Shown here: positions 7,286 through 16,106 of the stretch, piece after piece
Layout of the letters: every line of letters begins with the position of its first letter
Numbering within the stretch: the stretch's first letter is position 1
Source: Muribaculaceae bacterium
Lineage (GTDB): Bacteria > Bacteroidota > Bacteroidia > Bacteroidales > Muribaculaceae
Assembly: GCA_017626045.1 (NCBI GenBank)
Contig: JAGAJP010000034.1
Location: forward strand, 1-64,000
Reading direction: 5' to 3'
Length of the DNA stretch: 64,000 nt
The notes under the pieces: model-generated
Database searches by the model: none
What the model saw: the letters and a program-made list of their open reading frames with translations, nothing else
What the model was told of the DNA's origin: nothing
Translations under genes and position numbers: made by a program

Positions 7286-9562
7286 TTATTTATATGAGAA
7301 TTGTGCTATCGCGCGGATGTCGGTCGAGGACGCGCCAATCAGGGCTTTGAATTTGCCCGGCTCGGCAATCCATTCATGTCTGGAATCATCAAAGAATTTG
7401 AGGTCGTTCGGTGTTATCGTGAAAGACACATCTTTTGTCTCGCCCGGGGCAAGCGTGACTTTGCGGAAGCCCTTTAGTTCTTTCACCGGACGCGGCAGAG
7501 AGGATTCTTCATCCTTGATGTAGAGTTGGACTGTTTCCTTGCCCTCGACATTGCCGGTATTTGTGACAGGTATTGTCACTGTGATTGTTCCGTTTTCTGT
7601 CATATTCTTGGAGGAGAGAACAGCTTTGCCATATTTGAAGGCAGTGTAGCTCAATCCGTAGCCAAATGGAAACAGCGCCGGGATATTCTTGGTGTCGTGC
7701 CAACGGTAGCCGACGAGAATATCTTCAAGATATTCCTGCTGTGGCTCTTTGCCGGCACTCACATCGGCCCCTTTGAGGTCGGCGGCGGCATTCCCCGCTT
7801 CGGTGCCTTCCACTCCCGGGTATGAGATCGCGCCGAAATGGTGCGCCCCGTTGTCTTCGAGTTTCTTAGGAAACGAAAACGGTAGTTTACCGCTCGGATT
7901 CACCTTACCTGAAATCACATCAGCCATCGACGGACCGATCATTGTGCCGAGATACCAGCTTTGCAACACTGCCGGAACCTTGTCGAGCCAGGGCATCGCA
8001 TAGGCGTTGCCGGTGATGTTTGCCACTATCAGGTTGGGATTGGCGGCTGCAAGTTCTTCAATCAGCCGGTCTTGATTCCATGGCAGATTATACTCCCTGC
8101 GGTCTGTAGACTCGCAGTCCTGAAAAGCATTTTTATTAAGGCCCCCGATATAGATGACCACATCGGCGTCTTTGGCCATAGCCACGGCTTCGCGGCGCAA
8201 AGAGTCAAGTATGGCATCGGGTATAATATCCTCGGAGCCATACATGGGGCGCCCGGCGCGATATCCCTCGGCATATCTCACACCGTTGCCATAAATCCCT
8301 CGAATTGCCTCCAATGGAGTGAACATATCCTTCACTTTCAGTTCCGACGAGCCGCCGCCGTCGGTAAGTTTGCGAACAGCGTTCTCGCCTACGACGAGAA
8401 TATTGCTGTGCCTTGTCGGGTCGAGAGGAAGGATACCGTTGTTCTTCAGCAGCACTATTGCCTCATCGCCAATATGTTTGGCAGCCGCATAGTGCTCTGT
8501 AGTCGCTATTGAGCCGAAAGGTTTGTCGATATTCATGGACGTGCGGAATATCAGTCGCAGGATATTGCGAGCCTTGTCGTCAACTGTCGATTCTGGCACC
8601 TCTCCGCTCTTTATCATATTCAGGTAGGGATCGGCAAGATAATAGTCATTGTATCCGAACTTTGCATCCGAAGTCAGACCATTGGTATAGGAACCCATTT
8701 CGATGTCCAGACCGTTGAGAGCCGCCTGTCTTGTGTCATGGGCGCCGCCCCAGTCGGTGACGACGACTCCGTCAAATCCCCATTCTCCACGCAGAATGTC
8801 GTTGAGCAGACGTGAGTTATGACAACAGTGCTCATCCCATATCTTGTTATATGCGCCCATGATGCTCCAAGCCTTGCCGTCCTGCACTGCGCGCTTGAAC
8901 GCCGGCAGATAAATCTCGTAGAGAGCGCGGTCGGAAAGCTTGACATTGATATTCCCGCGCCATTTCTCCTGATTGTTGAGCGCAAAGTGCTTCACACACG
9001 CAGCCACACCGTTCTTCTGGAGTTCCTGAATGTAAGGCACGACCATTTCGCCGGCGAGATAGGGATCCTCGCCCATATATTCGAAGTTCCTGCCATTAAG
9101 CGGAGTGCGATATATATTGACACCGGGCCCAAGAAGAATATCTTTCTCTCTATATCGAGCTTCCTCACCGATATTCTTGCCATATATTGCCGACATCTCG
9201 GGATTCCACGTCGCGGCAAGGGCTGTCAGAGTCGGAAAGGCTGTGCAGGAATCGTTTGTCCAGTGGGAATATCCCCAGTCGTTCCAGTTGATTTCGGCGC
9301 GTACCCCGTGAGGCCCGTCGCTCATCCAGATTTCAGGAATGCCAAGGCGACGCACGCCGGCAGATGAGAATTTTCCCTGTGCATGGCATAAAGCCACCTT
9401 TTCTTCGAGGGTCATTCGTGATAGTGCATCCTCGACTCGTTCTTCGATTGGACTGTTTTTGTCCAAATATACCGGTATGTCCGTGCGGGCAACCGCTGTA
9501 AGCGCACTTGCTGCCATAGCGGCAAGCAGATAATATGCAAGATTATTTATGTTTGACTTCAT
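7286..9562 (-). CDS. Secreted GH3 beta-glycosidase
   Basis: 758 residues with an N-terminal signal (to about residue 26, TAVARTD). The GH3 barrel shows KHFALNNQE at 191-199 and the nucleophile Asp 270 in VVVTDWGG. The second alpha/beta domain follows (ILVVGENA, then DADVVIYIGG), and the C-terminus is the fibronectin-III-like domain (NTGNVEGKETVQLYIKDEES). Full length for BglX-like beta-glucosidases; beta-xylosidase is also possible in GH3. It lies 14 bases downstream of the GH31 gene, so the pair probably removes terminal sugars from one polysaccharide in the periplasm. The exact linkage cannot be read from sequence. Confidence 0.92.
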   Translation of the reverse strand: MKSNINNLAYYLLAAMAASALTAVARTDIPVYLDKNSPIEERVEDALSRMTLEEKVALCHAQGKFSSAGVRRLGIPEIWMSDGPHGVRAEINWNDWGYSHWTNDSCTAFPTLTALAATWNPEMSAIYGKNIGEEARYREKDILLGPGVNIYRTPLNGRNFEYMGEDPYLAGEMVVPYIQELQKNGVAACVKHFALNNQEKWRGNINVKLSDRALYEIYLPAFKRAVQDGKAWSIMGAYNKIWDEHCCHNSRLLNDILRGEWGFDGVVVTDWGGAHDTRQAALNGLDIEMGSYTNGLTSDAKFGYNDYYLADPYLNMIKSGEVPESTVDDKARNILRLIFRTSMNIDKPFGSIATTEHYAAAKHIGDEAIVLLKNNGILPLDPTRHSNILVVGENAVRKLTDGGGSSELKVKDMFTPLEAIRGIYGNGVRYAEGYRAGRPMYGSEDIIPDAILDSLRREAVAMAKDADVVIYIGGLNKNAFQDCESTDRREYNLPWNQDRLIEELAAANPNLIVANITGNAYAMPWLDKVPAVLQSWYLGTMIGPSMADVISGKVNPSGKLPFSFPKKLEDNGAHHFGAISYPGVEGTEAGNAAADLKGADVSAGKEPQQEYLEDILVGYRWHDTKNIPALFPFGYGLSYTAFKYGKAVLSSKNMTENGTITVTIPVTNTGNVEGKETVQLYIKDEESSLPRPVKELKGFRKVTLAPGETKDVSFTITPNDLKFFDDSRHEWIAEPGKFKALIGASSTDIRAIAQFSYK

Positions 9563-9576
9563 AATGATATGGGTTC

Positions 9577-12432
9577 TTAGAGTTTTACGGTTATTGAATT
9601 GCCTGTGTATCTTACTGACTTGCCCTTGGCGGTATAGGCATCCTTTACAGGGCCGGATGGGTCTACCGGCACTATATTGAATACTCGGCTCTCCTTCATG
9701 CCTTTGAATGAGCCGTTGCGCTTGCCTATGGTCAGTGTGTGTCTGCTGTCGTCGTAGGTCATGGGTATATTGGAGAATTCTCCTTTCTCATAATTATAGT
9801 TGCTTCCCTCATCCTCATAGAGGTTGAACTCTCCGTCGCGTCCGGCATAGACAAGGATTGTCATAGGCTCGTCGGAAGGCTGCGAGGCATACTGTATCTC
9901 TCCTCCCATCGGCACAATCGACCCGCCTCTAACATACAGTGGAATGCGCTCATAGGGCGCGTCGACATTCATGGTCTGACCTCCTTCGACAGTTTTGCCG
10001 GTATAGAAATCATACCATGTCTCACCTTCCGGGAAATATACCTCCCGGCTTCGGGCGCCGTATTTATAGACAGGTGCCACAAGAAACGCCGGACCAAACA
10101 TATACTGGTCTTTGAGGTTGCGGGTATTGAGGTCTTTCGTGAAATCCATCACCATCGGGCGCATGATCGTATAATCATCAAACCAGGTTTTTCCCGCCAG
10201 AGAATAGATGTAAGGCATCATGCGGTAGCGTAGTTTTGTATAATCCACAATCGACTTATAGGCGGGATGGTCTTCGGGCGCGATGTTATAGACCTCGCGA
10301 AACGGCCATTGCCCATGGGCGCGAAACAATGGAGCGAAAGCCCCGAACTGATACCAGCGGGTGTTGAGCTCGCGCCATTCTTTCAAGTTTTCATTCTCAA
10401 CGCCGGTCTTATTGTATTGCTTCTGAGCATCCACATAGCGGTCCTCTACACAGAATCCGCCGATATCCATTGTCCAGTAGGGTATTCCGCTCATTGCGAA
10501 ATTAAGTCCGGCTGCAATCTGCGCCTCCATATCTTCCCATCGGGTGGCGATGTCGCCACTCCAGGTAGCAGTGGAATATCTCTGCAATCCCGAGAAGCCC
10601 GACCGAGTCAGCAGAAACACCCGCTTGTCGGGGTCGACGCCTCGCTGACCGTCATATATTGCCTCGGCGTTCATCAGTGCGTAGGCGTTGAAGTATTTGG
10701 TCGATGGCCCGAGAGCAGTCGGAGTGGAAAGGTCCTTACGGTATTGGATATCGGTGCAGTCGCGTATGTTGGGTTCGCTTGCGTCCATCCACCAAGCGTC
10801 TATGCCGAGCGGCATGTAGTGGTCGTTCATCTGGCTCCAGAAGAGTTTGCGGGCGTCGGGGGAGTAGGCGTCGTAGAAAGAACCGAGATAGCCGGGACCC
10901 ACCCAGTCCTTGATGCTGTCGCGTATGGCGCCCTGATACATCCAGCCGTTGCGGTCGAATTCCTTGAAATGTTCGGTGGTGGCATAGAATTTTGGCCATA
11001 CCGACACCATCACGTGAGCGTTTATGCTGTGGATTGAGTCAACCATTTGCTTTGGCCGCGGGAAGCGTACTGGGTCGAACTCATGGCTTCCCCATGCGTT
11101 TTCCGGCCAGTGCATCCAGTCGATGACGATATTGTCGAGAGGAATATTGCGCCTGCGGAACTCGGCGACGGTCGAAAGCACTTCTTCCCGTGTGTTGTAT
11201 TTCTCTCGGCTCTGCCAGTAGCCCATCGCCCATTTGGGCATGATCGGCGACTTGCCGGTGAGAGTGCGGTAGCCTGAGATTACGTCGTCCATATTGTCGC
11301 CGTAGATGAAATAATAGTCTATCATGTCTTGCATCTCGCCCCACCACGACATCTGCTTTTTAGTTGCAGGGTCGGCGGGCGCATATACGCGCAGACCGCA
11401 GTATGACACGTCCCCGTTAGGCTCCCATTCAATCTTCAAAGGTGTCTTTTCTCCCTTTCTTAAGTTCACCGAAAACTTATAGCTGTTGGGGTTCCATGCA
11501 GTGCGCCAACGCGTGTCTACAACCTTTTCATCACCTATGTAAATTGTTTGATAGCCGGAGTAGTACATAATAAACTCGAAAAGCCCTGATTCCTCGGCCT
11601 CTATTTCACCCTCGAAAGTGACACGCGAGTTCCGGAAATTGAAGTCCTTGGGAGCGTTCACCACATGGCTGAGGTCGCCACGGATAAGATGCTCGAAATA
11701 GATTGCCGGCTCTTCACGCACAAGCTCAGTGCCGTTGGCTGCGAGATATGTCCCTGTCAGCGCTCCCTCTTTGCCGTTCTTGTCATAGAGCTTGAAGACA
11801 TCGCCGAGCTGCTTGTAATCGTCCGGTCGCCCCCAGCGGCATAGGGAATAGCTGTCCCAGAGGATGCCGTAGTTGTCGGTTGAGACAATGAACGGAACCG
11901 ATACTTTCGTATTATATTGGAAAAGTTCCTCGTTTTTGCTTTTGTAGTTGAATTCGTTTGCCTGATGCTGCCCGAGACCGTAAAGCCCTTCATTGTCGTT
12001 GAGTGATTCAAAGGTCTGCTGAACCGTATAGCCTGAGGTGCCCTCGACCGTTATAGGAGTAAACGACCTTCCGTTCTGATTCTCCTGAAGAATCTTCTTC
12101 CCGTATTTGTCAAAGAAAGAGACTGCTCCGGTTTTTTCTGACACCACGGCTTTGATTTCAGAGGTGATGACATTGACGCAGCCGTTGCCGTCGGTCACAG
12201 TAAACTTCGGTGTCCCCTTGACAGGAAGCACCACAAGGCTTGCATCTTCTGCAAACGTGTTGCCGGGAGTTGCCGAAACTCGGATTATTTTTTCATCGAT
12301 TACCCTCAGTCGCACGTCACCGGAGGGTGTGCTGACAACAACACCGTCCTTTACGGTATTGTATCCTTCGGCAACTATGTTTTGCGTCAACATTGCCGAC
12401 AGCAACAGCAGTATCATTCCTTTTGATTTCAT
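9577..12432 (-). CDS. Secreted GH31 enzyme with PA14 insert, probably alpha-xylosidase
   Basis: 951 residues from the ATG at 12432, which gives a clean signal peptide (MILLLLSAMLTQNIVAEG); the frame to 12489 only adds an unlikely lead across the promoter. An N-terminal GH31 beta-sandwich is interrupted at about 226-352 by a PA14 domain (FEGEIEAEESGLFEFIMYYS, IYIGDEKVVDTRW). The barrel carries the nucleophile Asp 550 in DAWWMDASEP and the acid/base Asp 627 in TATWSGDIATRWED. GH31 enzymes with this PA14 insertion include xyloglucan alpha-xylosidases, hence the guess; alpha-glucosidase remains possible. First gene of the GH31-GH3 unit. Confidence 0.9.
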   Translation of the reverse strand: MKSKGMILLLLSAMLTQNIVAEGYNTVKDGVVVSTPSGDVRLRVIDEKIIRVSATPGNTFAEDASLVVLPVKGTPKFTVTDGNGCVNVITSEIKAVVSEKTGAVSFFDKYGKKILQENQNGRSFTPITVEGTSGYTVQQTFESLNDNEGLYGLGQHQANEFNYKSKNEELFQYNTKVSVPFIVSTDNYGILWDSYSLCRWGRPDDYKQLGDVFKLYDKNGKEGALTGTYLAANGTELVREEPAIYFEHLIRGDLSHVVNAPKDFNFRNSRVTFEGEIEAEESGLFEFIMYYSGYQTIYIGDEKVVDTRWRTAWNPNSYKFSVNLRKGEKTPLKIEWEPNGDVSYCGLRVYAPADPATKKQMSWWGEMQDMIDYYFIYGDNMDDVISGYRTLTGKSPIMPKWAMGYWQSREKYNTREEVLSTVAEFRRRNIPLDNIVIDWMHWPENAWGSHEFDPVRFPRPKQMVDSIHSINAHVMVSVWPKFYATTEHFKEFDRNGWMYQGAIRDSIKDWVGPGYLGSFYDAYSPDARKLFWSQMNDHYMPLGIDAWWMDASEPNIRDCTDIQYRKDLSTPTALGPSTKYFNAYALMNAEAIYDGQRGVDPDKRVFLLTRSGFSGLQRYSTATWSGDIATRWEDMEAQIAAGLNFAMSGIPYWTMDIGGFCVEDRYVDAQKQYNKTGVENENLKEWRELNTRWYQFGAFAPLFRAHGQWPFREVYNIAPEDHPAYKSIVDYTKLRYRMMPYIYSLAGKTWFDDYTIMRPMVMDFTKDLNTRNLKDQYMFGPAFLVAPVYKYGARSREVYFPEGETWYDFYTGKTVEGGQTMNVDAPYERIPLYVRGGSIVPMGGEIQYASQPSDEPMTILVYAGRDGEFNLYEDEGSNYNYEKGEFSNIPMTYDDSRHTLTIGKRNGSFKGMKESRVFNIVPVDPSGPVKDAYTAKGKSVRYTGNSITVKL

Positions 12433-12486
12433 TGGCTGATTTTCGGTTAATTCTAAAAAGTGCAGGTGAGAGCCTATCCCACCTTG

Positions 12487-12494
12487 CAAAATTA
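12487..12494 (-). promoter_or_regulatory. -7 box of the GH31-GH3 operon
   Basis: Minus-strand TAATTTTG (12494 to 12487) matches TAnnTTTG, about 55 bases before the GH31 ATG. No clear -33 TTTG is seen at the usual spacing. Confidence 0.5.
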
Positions 12495-12534
12495 GTGAAA
12501 AATATCGAAACTAATCTACTAAATAAAATGAATT

Positions 12535-12583
12535 ATTCCCCGGAATGGCATCATTTTCGGAAGAAGATGCCGTTCCGGGGAAT
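12535..12583 (-). terminator. Hairpin terminator after the 12605 lipoprotein
   Basis: Arms 12535-12552 and 12566-12583 pair over 18 bases with one G-U pair, with a 13-base loop. On the minus strand it is followed by AATTCATTTTATTT. It separates the lipoprotein from the GH31 gene. Confidence 0.7.
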
Positions 12584-12604
12584 GTTGTGTTTCAAGAATG
12601 ACAG

Positions 12605-13273
12605 TTATTGTAACTGTTTTGTGTCAAGAGCCGCTTTTACAGACTTTACACGGATATAATTGTCGTAGTCGTTGTCTCCATAGTGTGTTGTCTCAAGTGT
12701 TGCCTTTGTGCCCGCAGGAAGGATAAGCTTGCCGTCAATCACTTTGAAGTTTTCAAATACGCCGATTCTGGCACTTGTCACTTCGGCACCCTGTTCGTCG
12801 CAGCCTATCAGCATCAGCGGCAGCATCAGATATTGCACGTCATGGGATTTCAGCCATGATTCAGTTACATCCAGATTGATATCTTTTGCAGCTTCGATTT
12901 CGCCCTTTACATCATACACGGATCTCACGCTGTTGGCAAATTCTTTAAACGACAGGCTGACAGGGCTCACAACCTTGAGATCCTCTCCAGGAGTAATCTC
13001 AATGGGCTGTCCGTCGAGCTTCTTGCCTGCTTCCTCGATCTTGGCACGATATTGCTCTGTAAGCTCATCAATCTGCGCCGATGCTTTTTTGTAGCTGGCT
13101 TCAGATTTCTGCGCCGATTCTTCGATTTTGTCACGCTGAGCCTCATAGTCGGCGTAGATTGCCGGCACCTCGCCAAACACCAGGCAGTTCTCGGAAGGAG
13201 CACTTCCGCCCGAACAAGCCGTCATGGCAACGACTCCCAACAGAGCCATCATTGTCTGCTTGAATCTTTTCAT
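12605..13273 (-). CDS. Lipoprotein with central coiled coil
   Basis: 222 residues from the ATG at 13273 (MKRFKQTMMALLGVVAMTAC), giving an SPII signal with Cys about 20. Residues 40-90 (EAQRDKIEESAQKSEASYKK, IDELTEQYRAKIEEAG) form an amphipathic coiled coil. The second half is a beta-rich domain with VSPVSLSFKEFANSV and a late LILPAGTKATLETTHYGDND. No family recognised. It lies between the response regulator and the GH31 operon, with its own terminator, so it may belong to the two-component transcript. Confidence 0.7.
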   Translation of the reverse strand: MKRFKQTMMALLGVVAMTACSGGSAPSENCLVFGEVPAIYADYEAQRDKIEESAQKSEASYKKASAQIDELTEQYRAKIEEAGKKLDGQPIEITPGEDLKVVSPVSLSFKEFANSVRSVYDVKGEIEAAKDINLDVTESWLKSHDVQYLMLPLMLIGCDEQGAEVTSARIGVFENFKVIDGKLILPAGTKATLETTHYGDNDYDNYIRVKSVKAALDTKQLQ

Positions 13274-13338
13274 GGGTCTTTGAGTTTTTGATGTTATTAA
13301 ATGAAGTTGTTTAGACAACTAATTGATATTCCCATAGG

Positions 13339-13995
13339 TCAGCGGATGATGCCGTTTTTCTTTATATACCCCTTCTCGATGGCTTTTATAATCAGATCTG
13401 CCACATTGACCGCCCCGAGTTTGGCAAACAGCGACTTGCGATGAGCTTCCACCGTATTTTCCGTAACGAACATAGCGGCCGCTATTTCTCGCGAGGTTTT
13501 ACCTTGTGAAATCTGATACAGCACCTCCAACTCTCTTGTCGACGGATGCAGACTGCTGTCTCCCGCTGCCTTCAGCACCTTGTGCACTTCCTTGCAGTAG
13601 TAGTTGTTGCCGTTAAGTATTTCCTCAATAGCCGTTATGATCTCGCTGCCTTCGCCCGACTTATAGACAATTGCGTTCACATCTCTGGCAAGTAACTTGC
13701 GCAGAGTCCATATTTCATCATGTACGGTGCTCACGATTATGTGCGCCACAGGATTTCTGGCGCGAATCATCTCTATTAGCACAAAGCCGTCAAGGTCGGG
13801 CAATTCGAGGTCGATTATATAAAAATCGAAGTCTTTCCCGGCATCCAGTTGTGCCACGAGAGCCATTGCCGTGCTGAACTTAGTGACGTTATTGGCATCA
13901 CGGCTGGCAAGAATGGCTGTCATGCCCTCCCTGACAAGGTCGTGGTCGTCAACAACGGCTATCTTCATTTTTGACAGTATTGATTGGTCATCCAT
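13339..13995 (-). CDS. NarL/FixJ-type response regulator
   Basis: 218 residues from the ATG at 13995. The longer frame to 14031 begins with TTG inside the -7 box, and a shorter start is the ATG at 13968. The receiver has VVDDHD and the phospho-acceptor Asp 62 in YIIDLELPDLDG. The C-terminal LuxR-type HTH reads STRELEVLYQISQGKTSREI and VTENTVEAHRKSLFAKLG. It is next to the TPR histidine kinase, which should be its cognate sensor. Its promoter at 14029-14060 makes it separately transcribable. Confidence 0.93.
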   Translation of the reverse strand: MDDQSILSKMKIAVVDDHDLVREGMTAILASRDANNVTKFSTAMALVAQLDAGKDFDFYIIDLELPDLDGFVLIEMIRARNPVAHIIVSTVHDEIWTLRKLLARDVNAIVYKSGEGSEIITAIEEILNGNNYYCKEVHKVLKAAGDSSLHPSTRELEVLYQISQGKTSREIAAAMFVTENTVEAHRKSLFAKLGAVNVADLIIKAIEKGYIKKNGIIR

Positions 13996-14028
13996 AAGCG
14001 TTCGAAAAATTGCATACTTTTCCGTATG

Positions 14029-14060
14029 CAAAGTTACCCCACTTATGAATGCCCGTCAAT
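14029..14060 (-). promoter_or_regulatory. Promoter of the response regulator
   Basis: Minus-strand TAACTTTG (14036 to 14029) fits the -7 consensus exactly, and ATTG (14060 to 14057) lies 20 bases upstream where TTTG is expected. It places the start of transcription near 14022 and rules out the TTG start at 14031. Confidence 0.6.
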
Positions 14061-14103
14061 TACGGATTCCCGTAGTTTTTCATGTTTTTTGAGGTGTGGA
14101 GGG

Positions 14104-15876
14104 TTAAAAAATCACCTCTAATTTGACTTCGGTACCTCCAGACTCACAAGTTTCGACCGAAACCGTCCCGCCAATTGCATTTGCCCGGCGGCGGATGGAT
14201 TCAAGACCGATTCCTTTTTTCCCGGAGGAGGCTCTATGCTGATATGAGCCGTTGTCACTGATGACCGTTTCTAATTTTTCTTTCGTCAATATCAGCCTTA
14301 CATTAATTTCTTCGGCACCGGAATGCTTCACCGCGTTTCCTACCGCTTCCTGCACAATGCGATATACCTCCAGGGAAATATCGTCTGCCACACTGCTCCA
14401 ATCAGAGTCAATGGCTGAAGAGTCATAAATAAAGGCAATCTTGCCGTTATTGGCGTCTGCTTGCTTTGAGACGAAGAATCTCACGACCTCATCTAATGAG
14501 GCGTAAGAAAACTCCGGCGGCATAAGTTCATGGGATATGCGGCGCACCGACTCGCGACAGGTGTCAATCATCGATGCCGTGCTGTCGGCGGGTTTCCCGG
14601 CGCTGATGTTCATTTGAATGGCAAGAAGGTCATTGCATACGCCATCGTGAAGTTCCCGCGCCATTCTCTGTCGTTCGCTTTCAAGTCCCTCTATATACTG
14701 TTGGGTGAGCTGCCTGCCTATGTCGGCACGAATTTTTGCAAATTCCATTTCTCGTTGCATGCGACGACGTTTTTGGCGGGTCGCATAAACCACAAAGACA
14801 ATTGCTCCTATCAGCAATAAGGCGAGTGCGGCAAAAAGCCACATCAAAATGTTGTTCCTTTTGGCTTCGCTCTGCGCGAGGGCGAGCTGGGTTTCTTTTG
14901 TTTCATATTTTATGGTCAGATCCCGCAGGCTCTCGGCTTTTTCCTGTGCCCATAGCGTATCTCTCATCTCGTTGCTCTGCAAGAGAGTGTTATAGGCATT
15001 CTTATAGTCGCCAAGATCTGCATAGGCAAGATGCAAATTATTGTAACAGTCGAATTTCACAAACGGCAGGTTGTCAATTCCCTCTAATCCGAGAATCTTG
15101 TCAAACCATACGATAGCACCCTTATTATCCTTGTTTTTCAGACAGATTGAGCATTCCGCCTGATAATAAGCCATTTTGGATGTCATGGAGGTGATTTCGG
15201 GCATCAGCCTCCGGCATTTCTGACGCCAGGAGTCGGCTTTGCCTTTGTTGCCGCTGCGGTCTGAGAGCAACATCGTGTATGCCGCAGCCCGAAACGCCGC
15301 GTCGTTGCTGCCACTCTCAATAGAGTTCTGATATGCGAGGTCCTGATATTTCATAGCTCGGTCTAAGTCTCCACATCCTGTGAGAACTGAGCCTGCCACA
15401 CCATAAATAACACCTTTCAGTTCCGGGTCATTACTTTTGGCAATCCAATCACCCGCCAATGTGGCATTCCGCCCGGCTTCATCCTTGTTCTGCATGTCAA
15501 GGTTCAGCACTGAAAGATTGATGTAGAGCGAGGCTATTTCCTCTATGGCTTCCTGATCCGGGTTCTCACGGAACTTCCCGGACGTAATGATTGACAGCGC
15601 AGTCTCGTATCTTTGCATTGCCTCGTCGACGCGGCCCAAAGAACGGAGAAACACGCCTTGAGCGGCATTTGTCCCGACAATCTGGGTGGGGTCGCCAATT
15701 TTATCTGCCAGCGATATCGCCCTTTCTCCTACGATTGCCGCAGAGTCGGTGCGGCCTATGCTGTGCAGACTGTCAGCGGTTTCCCGAAGACGGCCTATCT
15801 CCTCGATATCATTGGCAGAAGCGAATGATATCACTGATGTTATAGTCAAGAATAAAGATACAAAGATAGTTCTCAT
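14104..15876 (-). CDS. TPR sensor histidine kinase (HisKA_3 type)
   Basis: 590 residues. A signal peptide (to about 21) leads to a periplasmic TPR array (about 25-330; GVFLRSLGRVDEAMQRYETA, LHLAYADLGDYKNAYNTLLQ). One membrane helix follows near 345-367 (ILMWLFAALALLLIGAIVFV), then a coiled linker and the dimerisation helix with the phospho-accepting His in ARELHDGVCNDLL, near residue 410. The ATPase domain shows EAVGNAVKHSGA, ISDNGS and KGIGLESIRRRA. It pairs with the NarL-type regulator downstream. TPR sensors of this type probably read envelope or carbon signals; the ligand is unknown. Confidence 0.93.
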   Translation of the reverse strand: MRTIFVSLFLTITSVISFASANDIEEIGRLRETADSLHSIGRTDSAAIVGERAISLADKIGDPTQIVGTNAAQGVFLRSLGRVDEAMQRYETALSIITSGKFRENPDQEAIEEIASLYINLSVLNLDMQNKDEAGRNATLAGDWIAKSNDPELKGVIYGVAGSVLTGCGDLDRAMKYQDLAYQNSIESGSNDAAFRAAAYTMLLSDRSGNKGKADSWRQKCRRLMPEITSMTSKMAYYQAECSICLKNKDNKGAIVWFDKILGLEGIDNLPFVKFDCYNNLHLAYADLGDYKNAYNTLLQSNEMRDTLWAQEKAESLRDLTIKYETKETQLALAQSEAKRNNILMWLFAALALLLIGAIVFVVYATRQKRRRMQREMEFAKIRADIGRQLTQQYIEGLESERQRMARELHDGVCNDLLAIQMNISAGKPADSTASMIDTCRESVRRISHELMPPEFSYASLDEVVRFFVSKQADANNGKIAFIYDSSAIDSDWSSVADDISLEVYRIVQEAVGNAVKHSGAEEINVRLILTKEKLETVISDNGSYQHRASSGKKGIGLESIRRRANAIGGTVSVETCESGGTEVKLEVIF

Positions 15877-15948
15877 ATTGAAGGTATATTAAGCTGTTAT
15901 GCCATGCCTCGCAAGTGGCACGACCGGCATGTGAAAAAACTTCAATTG

Positions 15949-15956
15949 CAAATTTA
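15949..15956 (-). promoter_or_regulatory. -7 box of the histidine kinase gene
   Basis: Minus-strand TAAATTTG (15956 to 15949), with a TTTG at 15983-15980 that is 23 bases upstream, slightly longer than usual. The leader would be about 70 bases. Confidence 0.4.
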
Positions 15957-16075
15957 TAAAATTAATATGATAAATCCTACAAAATGGCATAAAGTGTCGT
16001 GATGTATATTCCGATATTTGCGTTGCGCAATAGTGCGGCTTGAACTGATATCGTGGGAATATGGAATAAAATTTG

Positions 16076-16083
16076 TAATTTTG
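16076..16083 (+). promoter_or_regulatory. -7 box of the TonB-dependent receptor gene
   Basis: TAATTTTG matches the consensus and lies 23 bases before the ATG at 16107. It supports that start over the one at 16053. No good -33 is visible. Confidence 0.45.
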
Positions 16084-16106
16084 CAGTTGAAACCAATTTC
16101 AGAGCA

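Noticed and set aside
7286-12432. Classic Sus-type polysaccharide utilisation locus
   Set aside because: There is no SusC/SusD pair near the GH31-GH3 genes; the TonB receptor at 16107 is small and BtuB-like and lies on the other strand.
13996-14031. TTG start for the response regulator
   Set aside because: The TTG lies inside the TAACTTTG promoter box, so it would not be transcribed.
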